Positions 1 to 5,260 are shown, counted from the first letter of the stretch. The stretch: DNA of 5,540 nucleotides from JBIOJM01 sp044450785 (GCA_044450785.1 JBIOJM010000491.1:1-5540); one strand, 5' to 3'. Notes: generated by a model not told the origin, from the letters alone. Translations and numbers: made by a program.

Positions 1-1
1 C

Positions 2-160
2 ATCGTAAGCATCAGTGGCGACCCCGATCTGCAGCGCTGGAGAATGGAAATGGAAACCGAACTGCTCCGGGCCGAGGGCGCGCTGTCCCGCCTGGAGCGG
101 AAGGCCACAGCCGACTTTCACGGGGAATCCCCGCCGTGGTGGCCCCGCGACGATATCTGA
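2..160 (+). CDS. C-terminal end of an unidentified protein (5' end outside window)
   Basis: An open frame enters from the left edge and runs 52 codons to a TGA at 158-160. Roughly four fifths of its codons end in G or C, which fits real coding sequence in this high-GC genome. The peptide starts IVSISGDPDLQRWRMEMETE. It then has a charged, helix-prone stretch rich in Leu, Glu and Arg (about residues 16-35 of the visible part), and ends in a Pro/Trp-rich acidic tail, SPPWWPRDDI. I do not recognise the family. The amphipathic segment could be a short coiled coil. The next gene on this strand starts about 460 bases later, so an operon link is doubtful. Confidence 0.4.
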   Translation: MVSISGDPDLQRWRMEMETELLRAEGALSRLERKATADFHGESPPWWPRDDI

Positions 161-624
161 AACCTCCGAGTACGAACATCAACCGCCGGTACCAACGGCA
201 CGGCCGCTGGTGCGCCAATGTCGTCAAGGATCTGAGACTTCCCTCCCCGGAGTCCAAGGATGGTTCCCGTCTCGGGCGAGAGGAATTCTGCCAGCTTGCT
301 CATCGCCCCGAGTGCCCGCGTCGAATTCCTGACCGTCTATGTTGCCGCGTGACCTTGGTTATTCCCCGTCCAGGAAACCGGGAGCGGTACATCCTTATTC
401 GCCGGTGAGCACTTTTATTTGGAACCGATGGTCGAATTTCCTCGTTCTGCATAGTGATGGACCATTCCACGAGGCGCTCCGGTGCGTCATGCCAGGGTCT
501 TTCCCGGGAAGCACGGTGTCTTTGACTAACAATCCGGTTGTCCCTGCAATGCCAGGCGAATAACGCCTGCGGTGCACGCCAGGCCCTGGTGGTTGGAACT
601 ACGGAAGGGGGGAATATTGGCGCC
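161..624. other. Gene-poor stretch between the partial gene and the lipoprotein gene
   Basis: I find no convincing gene here. Open frames exist on both strands, but their products are rich in Arg, Ser, Pro and His with no recognisable motifs, as expected of chance frames in GC-rich DNA. The best is a minus-strand frame at 118-303 beginning MSKLAEFLSP, with a GGGG just upstream of its ATG. It overlaps the end of the partial gene at 2-160 and matches nothing I know. The right end holds a small hairpin and the ribosome binding site of the lipoprotein gene. No convincing promoter was found. Confidence 0.4.
553..569 (+). other. Perfect hairpin in the leader of the lipoprotein gene
   Basis: CAGGCG, loop AATAA, CGCCTG: a perfect 6 bp stem about 56 bases upstream of the ATG at 625. 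The 3' arm can instead pair, as GCCTG at 566-570, with a CAGGC a little downstream, so two mutually exclusive hairpins are possible. There is no T-run, so it does not look like an intrinsic terminator. It may be a leader structure or chance. Confidence 0.3.
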
Positions 625-1131
625 ATGCGATGGACGATGAGAATTCGGATCGGGATTTTGGCGCTGGCCGGAATCGTCTTGTCCGCTTGCACAGCAGACG
701 GGACAAGGAGGCTGCCCGCGGCGCAGCCGACGGTCTATCCGCCGGCTGTATTCGCCCACCGCGTGGCCGCGGAGGATGTAGAAATCTACTGGAACTGTAC
801 AAGGCCTACGCCGGATGTCCTGCACCTTGATGGGGTCGCCAAGAACATCGGAGGACGCGAGCTGCGATTCCTGGAGCTGGAATTGGACAGCGTGGACGCG
901 AAGAACAGTAACCTGCTGCGAGCGGCCACGAGCCTGCCGGATATCGTGCTCTACACGAACCAGATCTCTCCGTTCCGGCTGCAATTGCCGACGGGAGGGG
1001 CCGAGGTCCGCTTCGATCTCTTTTACCAGTACCGCCTGGCCCCCCGCATCGGCGCGCTCAACCTGGGCGCCGAAGAGCGGAGCTTCATGGCCCGAGACGT
1101 ATGCTCCGAAACGCAGCACCGCGTCCAGTAG
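625..1131 (+). CDS. Small putative lipoprotein with a beta-sandwich (FxLyD-like) domain
   Basis: The product has 168 residues. The N-terminus carries Arg residues, a hydrophobic core (about residues 9-21, IGILALAGIVLSA) and a lipobox ending LSAC with Cys22, typical of signal peptidase II substrates. Position +2 is Thr, so in a diderm the outer membrane is the more likely destination. After a Pro-rich linker (about 30-42), residues 50-150 alternate hydrophobic and polar strands. They include GVAKNIGGRELRFLELELDS and a later PFRLQLPTGG, which resembles the FxLyD/DUF3426-like beta-sandwich found in many bacterial lipoproteins (fold inferred). Cys58 and Cys160 could form a disulfide. The ATG at 625 is chosen because GGAAGGGGGG at 603-612 lies upstream, at a longish spacing of 12 bases, and because the signal peptide then starts correctly; ATG 637 is the alternative. 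No molecular function can be assigned. Confidence 0.8.
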   Translation: MRWTMRIRIGILALAGIVLSACTADGTRRLPAAQPTVYPPAVFAHRVAAEDVEIYWNCTRPTPDVLHLDGVAKNIGGRELRFLELELDSVDAKNSNLLRAATSLPDIVLYTNQISPFRLQLPTGGAEVRFDLFYQYRLAPRIGALNLGAEERSFMARDVCSETQHRVQ

Positions 1132-1248
1132 GCCAAGCCTTCCGCCCCTCGACCCCAGGGCAACGGAACATCGCAGCGTCTGGAGGGTCGATTGATTTGC
1201 GCGGACCTCCGGGTGGGCCGGCCTCCCGCGAAACCTCCACGCGACCCT

Positions 1249-1446
1249 TCACTTCAAGAATTCCCGAACCATCTGCGCAGCCGTACTGGGGCTGGAGAAA
1301 ACCCTCTTGCCTGTCAGCGCCTCCACTTGAGACTGTACCCGAGCAAGCGAGACCTGCGCCAAGACAATTGCATCGGCATTCAGGGCTCCGTGCCGTTCCA
1401 GGCACTCGAGGACCCGCGCGGACTCGGCGAGCTCGCGGCGTGCGGC
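1249..1446 (-). pseudogene. C-terminal remnant resembling an Asp/Glu racemase family protein
   Basis: On the minus strand a frame ending at a TGA (1249-1251) reads RRELAESARVLECLERHG, then ADAIVLAQVSLARV, and ends TGKRVFSSPSTAAQMVREFL. The order of elements is a helix, a strand with (A)DAIVLAQ.S.AR, then (G)xxVxSSP.xA and a final helix. This is the C-terminal pattern of aspartate/glutamate racemase family proteins, where the VLAQ/VLAC strand carries the second active-site position; here it is Gln rather than Cys. The N-terminal three quarters of a normal protein of about 230 residues are missing. Upstream of residue R19 of this frame the similarity stops, close to a C5G7 run at 1446-1457 that could mark a frameshift. 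No upstream continuation is recognisable in the other minus frames. The assignment rests on motif memory, not alignment. Confidence 0.45.
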
Positions 1447-1657
1447 CCCCGGGGGGGATCTCGAAGCGGCAGGCACGCACGATGACAGCCGTCTCAATCA
1501 GTAGGATTCCGAAAGCACGCACAGATAATACTCAGAGCATATTGCTAGGCAACGGGAAAATGTAATTTATTGATATCACACGGTGAGATGAGATGAAATG
1601 AGGGTTCAAATCTTCTATCCATTGGTCCTCATGTGTGCGCGACAGGCAAGATGTATG

Positions 1658-1676
1658 GCTCCGGTCCTTCCGGAGC
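1658..1676 (+). other. Perfect 7 bp hairpin
   Basis: GCTCCGG, loop TCCTT, CCGGAGC. There is no following T-run in either direction, so it is not an obvious terminator. It could be one stem of a larger RNA together with the hairpin at 1752-1780. Confidence 0.4.
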
Positions 1677-1751
1677 AATGGCCTCGGGAGGGCTTCAGGG
1701 TGGGTCGGCCAGAGACAGACGCCGGCGAGGGTCGTCCCGATCAAGCAGGTC

Positions 1752-1780
1752 GAGCCGCAAAGAACGTTCGCATGCGGCTT
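1752..1780 (+). other. 8 bp hairpin with a 13-base loop containing a palindrome
   Basis: GAGCCGCA pairs with TGCGGCTT (7 Watson-Crick pairs and one G-T) around a loop holding the self-complementary GAACGTTC. The outer GAGCCG..CGGCTT(C) recalls domain V of group II introns. However, the inner part is about 5 bases too short and lacks the two-base bulge and tetraloop, and I see no intron-encoded protein. Function unknown. Confidence 0.4.
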
Positions 1781-1863
1781 CACCATGGAAATCGGGCCAG
1801 ATTCAACGACGAGAGTAGTTCTTGTGCGCGGAATATGATATGAAACGTGCAGTCTAGAGTGCG

Positions 1864-2043
1864 ATGTGGACACAATTGTGTCCCCCGTAATGGGGAAACA
1901 TTCTGAGCCAGGGATGGACCTCCATGCGGTCCGCCCCCTGGATCAGCATCCTTCCGGGACTGGCCCCCGCGGTCACCGTGTTCGGCCTGAATCTGGCGGG
2001 AAGCCGGCTGCTGGAATTCCCCAACCCGCAGATGAAGACCCGA
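1864..2043 (+). pseudogene. Decayed C-terminus of a DppC/OppC-type peptide ABC transporter permease
   Basis: Frame 1 reads CPP, a TAA stop at 1888-1890, then WGNILSQGWTSMRSAPWISI followed by LPGLAPAVTVFGLNLAGSRL and a tail ending NPQMKTR. Peptide/nickel ABC permeases of the DppC/OppC family end in this way: a PP..WGNML..G block, then (R/S)APW, a last membrane helix with PGLA(I)..TV..FNL.GD.LRD, and DPR. The order and spacing match closely. Changes mark decay. The helix has Pro-Ala after PGLA, GD.LRD has become AGSRLLE, and an in-frame TAA sits exactly where the family has one or two residues before WG. The first four fifths of a permease of about 290 residues are absent, and the open frame continues past the expected end to 2154 as low-complexity Arg/Ser sequence. 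No partner genes (DppB, DppD, DppF) are in the window. In its complete form it would be an inner-membrane subunit of a peptide importer. Confidence 0.65.
1868..1883. repeat. Perfect 16 bp palindrome GGACACAATTGTGTCC
   Basis: The two 8-base halves are exact reverse complements with no spacer. It lies just before the stop codon that interrupts the permease remnant. An overlapping alternative stem, TCCCC..GGGGA (1881-1896), follows. The palindrome could bind a dimeric regulator about 300 bases upstream of the kinase start, mark a recombination junction, or be chance. No second copy was seen in the window. Confidence 0.45.
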
Positions 2044-2186
2044 GACAGCAGTACGAGTTCACGAAGGCAGTCCGAAGGACGGCGGAACTGCTCGCCTTCC
2101 AGGATGCGCCCGAGCCTTCAGCGGCGGCGCTCGGTCCGCTCCAGACGTGGTTGAGCCAACTCGCCTCCGACGCGGGTCAGCCGTGA
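2031..2186 (+). CDS. Possible C-terminal fragment of an unidentified protein, coupled to the kinase gene
   Basis: In frame 0 the stretch ending at TGA 2184-2186 reads QQYEFTKAVRRTAELLAFQD and ends LGPLQTWLSQLASDAGQP. Its amino-acid make-up and strong G/C preference at third positions look like real coding sequence and better than the competing frame 1. The stop overlaps the kinase start as GTGA, a spacing typical of translationally coupled genes. The upstream part of this frame (from 1866) is Pro/Arg/Gly-rich and overlaps the permease remnant in another frame, so no proper N-terminus can be given. It may be the tail of a gene that once preceded the kinase in its operon. Family not recognised. 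Confidence 0.3.
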   Translation, partial: DEDPRQQYEFTKAVRRTAELLAFQDAPEPSAAALGPLQTWLSQLASDAGQP

Positions 2187-3622
2187 GCCCTACGACGCTC
2201 GACCAATCGCTCAAGGTCCTTTTCGAGAGCCGGTTCCGGGAGCCGGTCGAGCGCGTCGCGCCCCTCAAAGGCGACGCCTCGGACCGGGAGCTTTTCCGCC
2301 TGTCGGGAGCGTCACGGACGGCGGTCGGCGTCGTCAATCCGGACGTCCGGGAGAACCGCGCGTTCCTCGATTTCTCCCGCCACTTCCGCACGTGCGGCCT
2401 GCCGGTCCCTGAGATTTACGCCGTAGACCTTGACCGGGGGATGTACCTGGAAGAGGATCTGGGCGACACGACGCTCTTCCAGTTCCTCACGGCGAACCGC
2501 GACAAAGACGGGCTCTCGAACGAGACGCTCGACTTGTACGGCAAGGTGGTCGATTGGCTGCCGCGGTTCCAGATCGAGGCCGGCCGGACGCTGAACTACG
2601 ACGTCTGCTACCCGAGGTTCAGCTTCGACAAGCAGTCGATGATGTGGGACCTCAACCACTTCAAGTACTACTTCCTTCGCCTGGCGAAGATCCCGTTCAG
2701 CGAGCAGACGCTCGAGGAGGATTTCGAGCGGTTCACTGAGTTCCTGCTGCAGGCCGAGCGGCGCTTCTTCCTCTACCGTGACTTCCAGTCCCGGAACATC
2801 ATGGTCCGGGACGGGGAGCCTTTCTTCATTGATTACCAGGGCGGGCGGCGGGGGGCGCTACAGTACGACGTCGCGTCCCTGCTGTTCGACGCGAAGGCCG
2901 ACCTCCCGTTCGAGGTCCGCGACGAGCTTCTCGAGCGGTACCTCGAAGCTGCCGCGAAGCTCGAGCCGATCGACCGCAACGCCTTTCTGACCTCCTACCC
3001 CGGCTTCATCTACATCCGGATCATGCAGGCGATGGGTGCCTACGGCCTGCGGGGCTTCTACGAGCGGAAGCAGCACTTCCTGGCCAGCATCCCGTACGCG
3101 ATCCAGAACCTCGAGCACCTGCTGCGGACGGCCGATCTTCCCGTCGAACTGCCCGAGTTGACGCAGGTATGGCACCGCCTGGTCGCCTCCTCCTCCCTTC
3201 GGCAGTTCGGCACCGCCTCGCTCAAGCTCACGGTCCGGATCCAGAGCTTCTCGTACACGGACGGCGTGCCGACCGACGAGAAGGGACACGGCGGCGGCTA
3301 CGTGTTCGACTGCCGGGTGCTACCCAACCCCGGCAGGTTCGAGCAGTACGCGACGCTGACGGGCCGCGACGATACCGTGATCGCCTTCCTCGAGAACGAG
3401 CCCGCCGTGCGCGACTTCGTCGGCCACGTCTTCGCGCTGATCGACCAGACCGTCGAGAACTACCAGCGGCGCAACTTCACCGACCTCCTCGTGGCGTTCG
3501 GCTGCACGGGCGGCCAGCACCGCTCGGTCTACTGCGCCGAGCGGCTTGCCAAGCATCTACGTGAGCAGTTCCAGGTGAACGTTGAGGTGCGCCACCTGGC
3601 GCAGGAACCCGGCACCAGATGA
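2183..3622 (+). CDS. amgK: AmgK-like amino-sugar 1-kinase fused to a RapZ C-terminal domain
   Basis: The product has 479 residues in two modules. Residues about 10-320 are an APH/choline-kinase-type phosphotransferase of the AmgK kind, which phosphorylates C1 of MurNAc or GlcNAc in the cytoplasm. They show LKGDASDRELFRL (nucleotide loop, about 28-40), the family signature LEEDLGDTTLF (89-99), the catalytic loop YRDFQSRNIM (198-207, with Asp200 as base and Asn205) and the metal-binding IDYQGGRRGALQYD (216-229; Asp217). Tyr replaces the usual His before R-D, which I believe is normal in this subgroup. Residues about 346-479 match the C-terminal domain of E. coli RapZ: VRIQSFSYTDGVP, YVFDCRVLPNPG, LTGRDDTVIAFLE and GCTGGQHRSVYCAERLA (440-456). 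In RapZ this domain binds glucosamine-6-phosphate and regulatory partners. The RapZ P-loop ATPase domain is absent, so the kinase replaces it. GTG 2183 fits the family N-terminus and the GTGA overlap; GTG 2147 is an in-frame alternative. MurU follows with an ATGA overlap. Sugar specificity is inferred. Confidence 0.88.
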   Translation: MSPTTLDQSLKVLFESRFREPVERVAPLKGDASDRELFRLSGASRTAVGVVNPDVRENRAFLDFSRHFRTCGLPVPEIYAVDLDRGMYLEEDLGDTTLFQFLTANRDKDGLSNETLDLYGKVVDWLPRFQIEAGRTLNYDVCYPRFSFDKQSMMWDLNHFKYYFLRLAKIPFSEQTLEEDFERFTEFLLQAERRFFLYRDFQSRNIMVRDGEPFFIDYQGGRRGALQYDVASLLFDAKADLPFEVRDELLERYLEAAAKLEPIDRNAFLTSYPGFIYIRIMQAMGAYGLRGFYERKQHFLASIPYAIQNLEHLLRTADLPVELPELTQVWHRLVASSSLRQFGTASLKLTVRIQSFSYTDGVPTDEKGHGGGYVFDCRVLPNPGRFEQYATLTGRDDTVIAFLENEPAVRDFVGHVFALIDQTVENYQRRNFTDLLVAFGCTGGQHRSVYCAERLAKHLREQFQVNVEVRHLAQEPGTR

Positions 3623-4344
3623 AGGCGATGGTCTTCGCGGCCGGCGTCGGGAGCCGGCTGCGGCCGCTCACCGATGAGATCCCGAAGGCCCTGCTCGACG
3701 TCGGCGGCGCTCCCATGATCGAGCGGGTGATCCGGCGCCTCCAGACGGCCGGCGTCACCGAGCTCGTCGTGAACCTATTCCACCTGGCCGACCGCATCGT
3801 CGAATTCCTGGCCTCAAAGGATGACTTCGGGCTCCGCATCGAGTTCACGCGCGAGGCCGAGTTGCTCGACACCGGCGGGGGGCTGAAGAACGCGGCCTGG
3901 TTCTTCGATGACGGCCGGCCGTTCTTCCTCCACAACGTGGACGTCCTGAGCGACATCGACCTCGAGGAGCTTCTCCGGTTCCACCAGAAGGTCGGGGCGC
4001 TGGCGACGCTCGCGGTCCAAAGCCGGCCGAGCTCGCGTCAGCTCCTGTTTGATCGGGACGGGCGGCTGTGCGGCCGGGAGTCGGCGGAGGGCGTGGAGTG
4101 GGCGAAGGGGCCGCGGAGTGGCGTCGAGCGGCTCGCGTTCACCGGGATCCACGTGATCGACCCCGCGATCTTCCCCAAGATGACCGAAACGGGAGTCTTC
4201 CCGATCACCCGGACCTACCTGCGGCTCGCCGGGGAGGGGGAAAGGATCGTCGCCTATCGGGCCGACGGGAGGGACTGGCAGGACATCGGCTCGCCGGAAA
4301 AGCTGGAGGAAGCGCGCAAGCGCGCGGTCGGGCCGCACGGCTGA
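3619..4344 (+). CDS. murU: MurU-like sugar-1-phosphate nucleotidyltransferase
   Basis: The product has 241 residues, close to known MurU proteins (about 220-240). It is a cytoplasmic GT-A-fold nucleotidyltransferase that would convert MurNAc-1-phosphate plus UTP to UDP-MurNAc and pyrophosphate. Visible motifs are the N-terminal nucleotide signature MVFAAGVGSRLRPLTDEIPK (4-23), DVGGAPMIERVI (27-38), the base/sugar loop LLDTGGGLKNA (82-92), the metal site HNVDVLSDID (105-114; Asp108), FTGIHVIDP (174-182) and DWQDIGSPEKL (219-229; Asp222 in the second metal motif). There is no left-handed beta-helix acetyltransferase domain, so it is not GlmU. Short enzymes of this type can also be mannose-1-phosphate guanylyltransferases or other sugar nucleotidyltransferases. 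The MurU assignment leans on the ATG overlapping the AmgK-type kinase stop (ATGA), which implies coupled translation of consecutive pathway steps. Confidence 0.85.
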   Translation: MKAMVFAAGVGSRLRPLTDEIPKALLDVGGAPMIERVIRRLQTAGVTELVVNLFHLADRIVEFLASKDDFGLRIEFTREAELLDTGGGLKNAAWFFDDGRPFFLHNVDVLSDIDLEELLRFHQKVGALATLAVQSRPSSRQLLFDRDGRLCGRESAEGVEWAKGPRSGVERLAFTGIHVIDPAIFPKMTETGVFPITRTYLRLAGEGERIVAYRADGRDWQDIGSPEKLEEARKRAVGPHG

Positions 4345-4480
4345 TCAGCGCCGGACCCAAGAGAGCTTCCCGGTCCCGCGAGTGCGCACGATGTGGCGCG
4401 GCCCCCGCCACCACTCTTCTACTGTCTCTTGATACCCGCCCCTCACACTGAAGCTGCCTCGATCCCCCGTCTGCAGGGAA
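4345..4480. other. Region downstream of murU, no gene seen
   Basis: There is no convincing frame on either strand. The murU frame ends at 4344, and the next recognisable element is the terminator hairpin at 4481-4516, which probably closes convergent transcription from both sides. Confidence 0.5.
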
Positions 4481-4516
4481 AGAAAAGGCCCCGAGCGCCG
4501 TGAGGCACCCGGGGCT
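4481..4516 (-). terminator. Intrinsic terminator, strongest on the minus strand
   Basis: The hairpin arms 4488-4499 and 4504-4515 pair at 10 of 12 positions around a GTGA loop (TCAC on the minus strand). On the minus strand the stem is followed by CTTTTCTTT, a good U-tract. On the plus strand the tail is only TGACGCTTTT, so it may weakly terminate the kinase-murU operon as well. It lies about 70 bases beyond the 3' end of the tRNA-Gly fragment, where the terminator of that tRNA gene would be expected. Confidence 0.65.
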
Positions 4517-4565
4517 GACGCTTTTCCGAACCGCCAGCGGCAAGCCGGGCAGTCCTCGGGATTAC

Positions 4566-4834
4566 CTATAACTCGCTAAGAATGCTGGAGCGGGAAACGG
4601 GATTCGAACCCGCGACCCCAACCTGGTACGGGTCATTCGAGCCTCCATGATACTGCGAACTTATTTCATCGTTGCCGCTCACTGCCTCCGCCGCTGCCCG
4701 CAACATCTGTTCATCACGGCTGCATAGCGCCGCATCACCTGCTCCGACTTCCGGCGATGGTCTCCTAATTTCCCCAATTTCATTTTACTGCTGTCTTCTG
4801 TAACAGCAAGGGGGCAAAAAAGTATTCCCGGCAT
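4566..4834 (-). pseudogene. Frameshifted C-terminal remnant of a probable tyrosine recombinase (integrase)
   Basis: On the minus strand one frame (4834 to the stop at 4679) reads KLGKLGDHRRKSEQVMRRYAAV. A frame displaced by one base then continues DEQMLRAAAEAVSGNDEISS, runs through the tRNA fragment (AGSNPVSRS) and stops at 4566-4568. Joined, this gives LG(D)H..SEQVMRRYAAV.DEQ.LRAA, which resembles the end of phage-type integrases: LGH..I.VT.RYAH followed by a C-terminal helix, with the nucleophilic Tyr in RRY (codon 4724-4726). The frames join around 4713-4720. The catalytic Arg and His-x-x-Arg boxes, normally 40-150 residues earlier, cannot be found upstream, so most of the gene is gone. 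The position next to a tRNA 3' fragment supports the call, but the residual similarity is short and could mislead. Confidence 0.42.
4586..4626 (-). tRNA. tRNA-Gly 3' half only (att-site remnant)
   Basis: Read on the minus strand, this has the 3' arm of an anticodon stem (GGTTG), the variable loop GGGTC, a complete T arm (GCGGG TTCGAAT CCCGT), the acceptor strand TTCCCGC, discriminator T and encoded CCA. Acceptor, discriminator and T arm match bacterial tRNA-Gly (E. coli Gly-GCC ends TTTCCCGCTCCA). No 5' acceptor GCGGGAA and no D arm occur at the right distance. Homology breaks in the anticodon loop around 4625-4627. Tyrosine recombinases that integrate into tRNA genes leave exactly such a displaced 3' half at one end of the element. 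A native-looking terminator follows it. It is not a working tRNA gene. Confidence 0.75.
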
Positions 4835-5083
4835 GGAAGCGACGGGTTGAATGTGACCAGTTTTAGTCAGGATCTAGATGGTCAGAGTCAGGCTCCGAGT
4901 CGTCAGTCGCGAGATGGAGACAAACGACCCCAGGGACGACGGCGAAACGAGGCGCCAGGAGGACCGTCAAGGGATCCTCGCGGTCAAGAGCAGGCCGCCG
5001 ACGCGGGGTAGCGGTGGAGTTGCCGATACAGGTTCGCCCCCTCCAGGTGGACGCTTGTAGCCCGCCAGTGAGCGGCCAACGCG

Positions 5084-5260
5084 TTACGATGGGCCAGATC
5101 CGCCCCGTGTCCCGACGCATTCTGCGATCTTCAAGTGAGGAAGGGCCTCGGGGAAGCGCTTGAGTTCTGCGATGTCACTATCGAGGTTGCCCCTCTCGAT
5201 CAACGCACGCCCCACATCGAATCCCACCTTTCCTAGATCCGGCCCTGGTTTCTCGGTCAT
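5084..5260 (-). CDS. Small unidentified protein, possibly the 5' part of a frameshifted gene
   Basis: A 58-codon frame starts at an ATG (5258-5260 on the plus strand as CAT), with GAGAGGCTGTAGG just upstream as a possible ribosome binding site. The product begins MTEKPGPDLGKVGFDVGRAL, continues IERGNLDSDIAELKRFPEAL, and is acidic and soluble with no signal or membrane segment. Composition is protein-like up to about residue 47 and then becomes Gly/Arg/Ser-rich until the stop at 5084-5086. From about 5105 a different minus frame takes over the protein-like character (SGHGADLAHRNALAAHWRAT, then HLEGANLYRQLH) and ends at 4984-4986. A single frameshift would join the two into a protein of about 90 residues. 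I do not recognise either part. It may be cargo of the integrated element whose end lies at 4586-4626. Confidence 0.35.
   Translation of the reverse strand: MTEKPGPDLGKVGFDVGRALIERGNLDSDIAELKRFPEALPHLKIAECVGTRGGSGPS

Larger units (their letters stand above)
1447..1863. other. Long intergenic stretch, AT-richer in part, with hairpins
   Basis: No gene is convincing over about 415 bases. The segment 1515-1615 is clearly richer in A and T than the rest of the window and carries repeated GATGA/AATGA units around 1585-1602. Two strong hairpins follow (1658-1676 and 1752-1780). A plus frame at 1635-1838 contains a peptide of plausible composition, VVPIKQVEPQRTFACGFTME, but its start and family are unclear. 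The minus strand is open from 1873 to 1532 with no recognisable motif. This may be a decayed mobile or RNA-coding segment lying between the racemase and permease remnants. Confidence 0.4.

Noticed and set aside
118..303. Minus-strand gene starting MSKLAEFLSP
   Set aside because: It has plausible composition at the start, but overlaps the end of a better-supported plus-strand gene, decays into His/Gly/Ser-rich sequence and shows no motif.
1210..1228. GC-rich hairpin CGGGTGG..CCTCCCG as a terminator of the lipoprotein gene
   Set aside because: It has a central mismatch and no T-run on either strand, so termination cannot be supported.
1602..1630. T-arm-like GGGTTCAAATC suggesting another tRNA 3' end
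   Set aside because: The flanking bases do not form a T stem (GAGGG against CTTCT), and there is no acceptor strand or CCA.
1752..1780. Group II intron domain V
   Set aside because: The lower stem looks right, but the upper helix, two-base bulge and GNRA-type loop are missing and no reverse transcriptase is encoded nearby.
2858..3289. Minus-strand frame of 143 codons within the kinase gene
   Set aside because: It is the antisense shadow of a strongly supported gene in GC-rich DNA, as are the other long antisense frames under 2183-4344.
4586..4678. A complete tRNA on the minus strand using GCGGCAA near 4678 as the 5' acceptor strand
   Set aside because: It would pair at six of seven positions with the 3' acceptor, but the intervening 93 bases lack D-arm consensus and a proper anticodon loop with T33. 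The pairing is probably chance.
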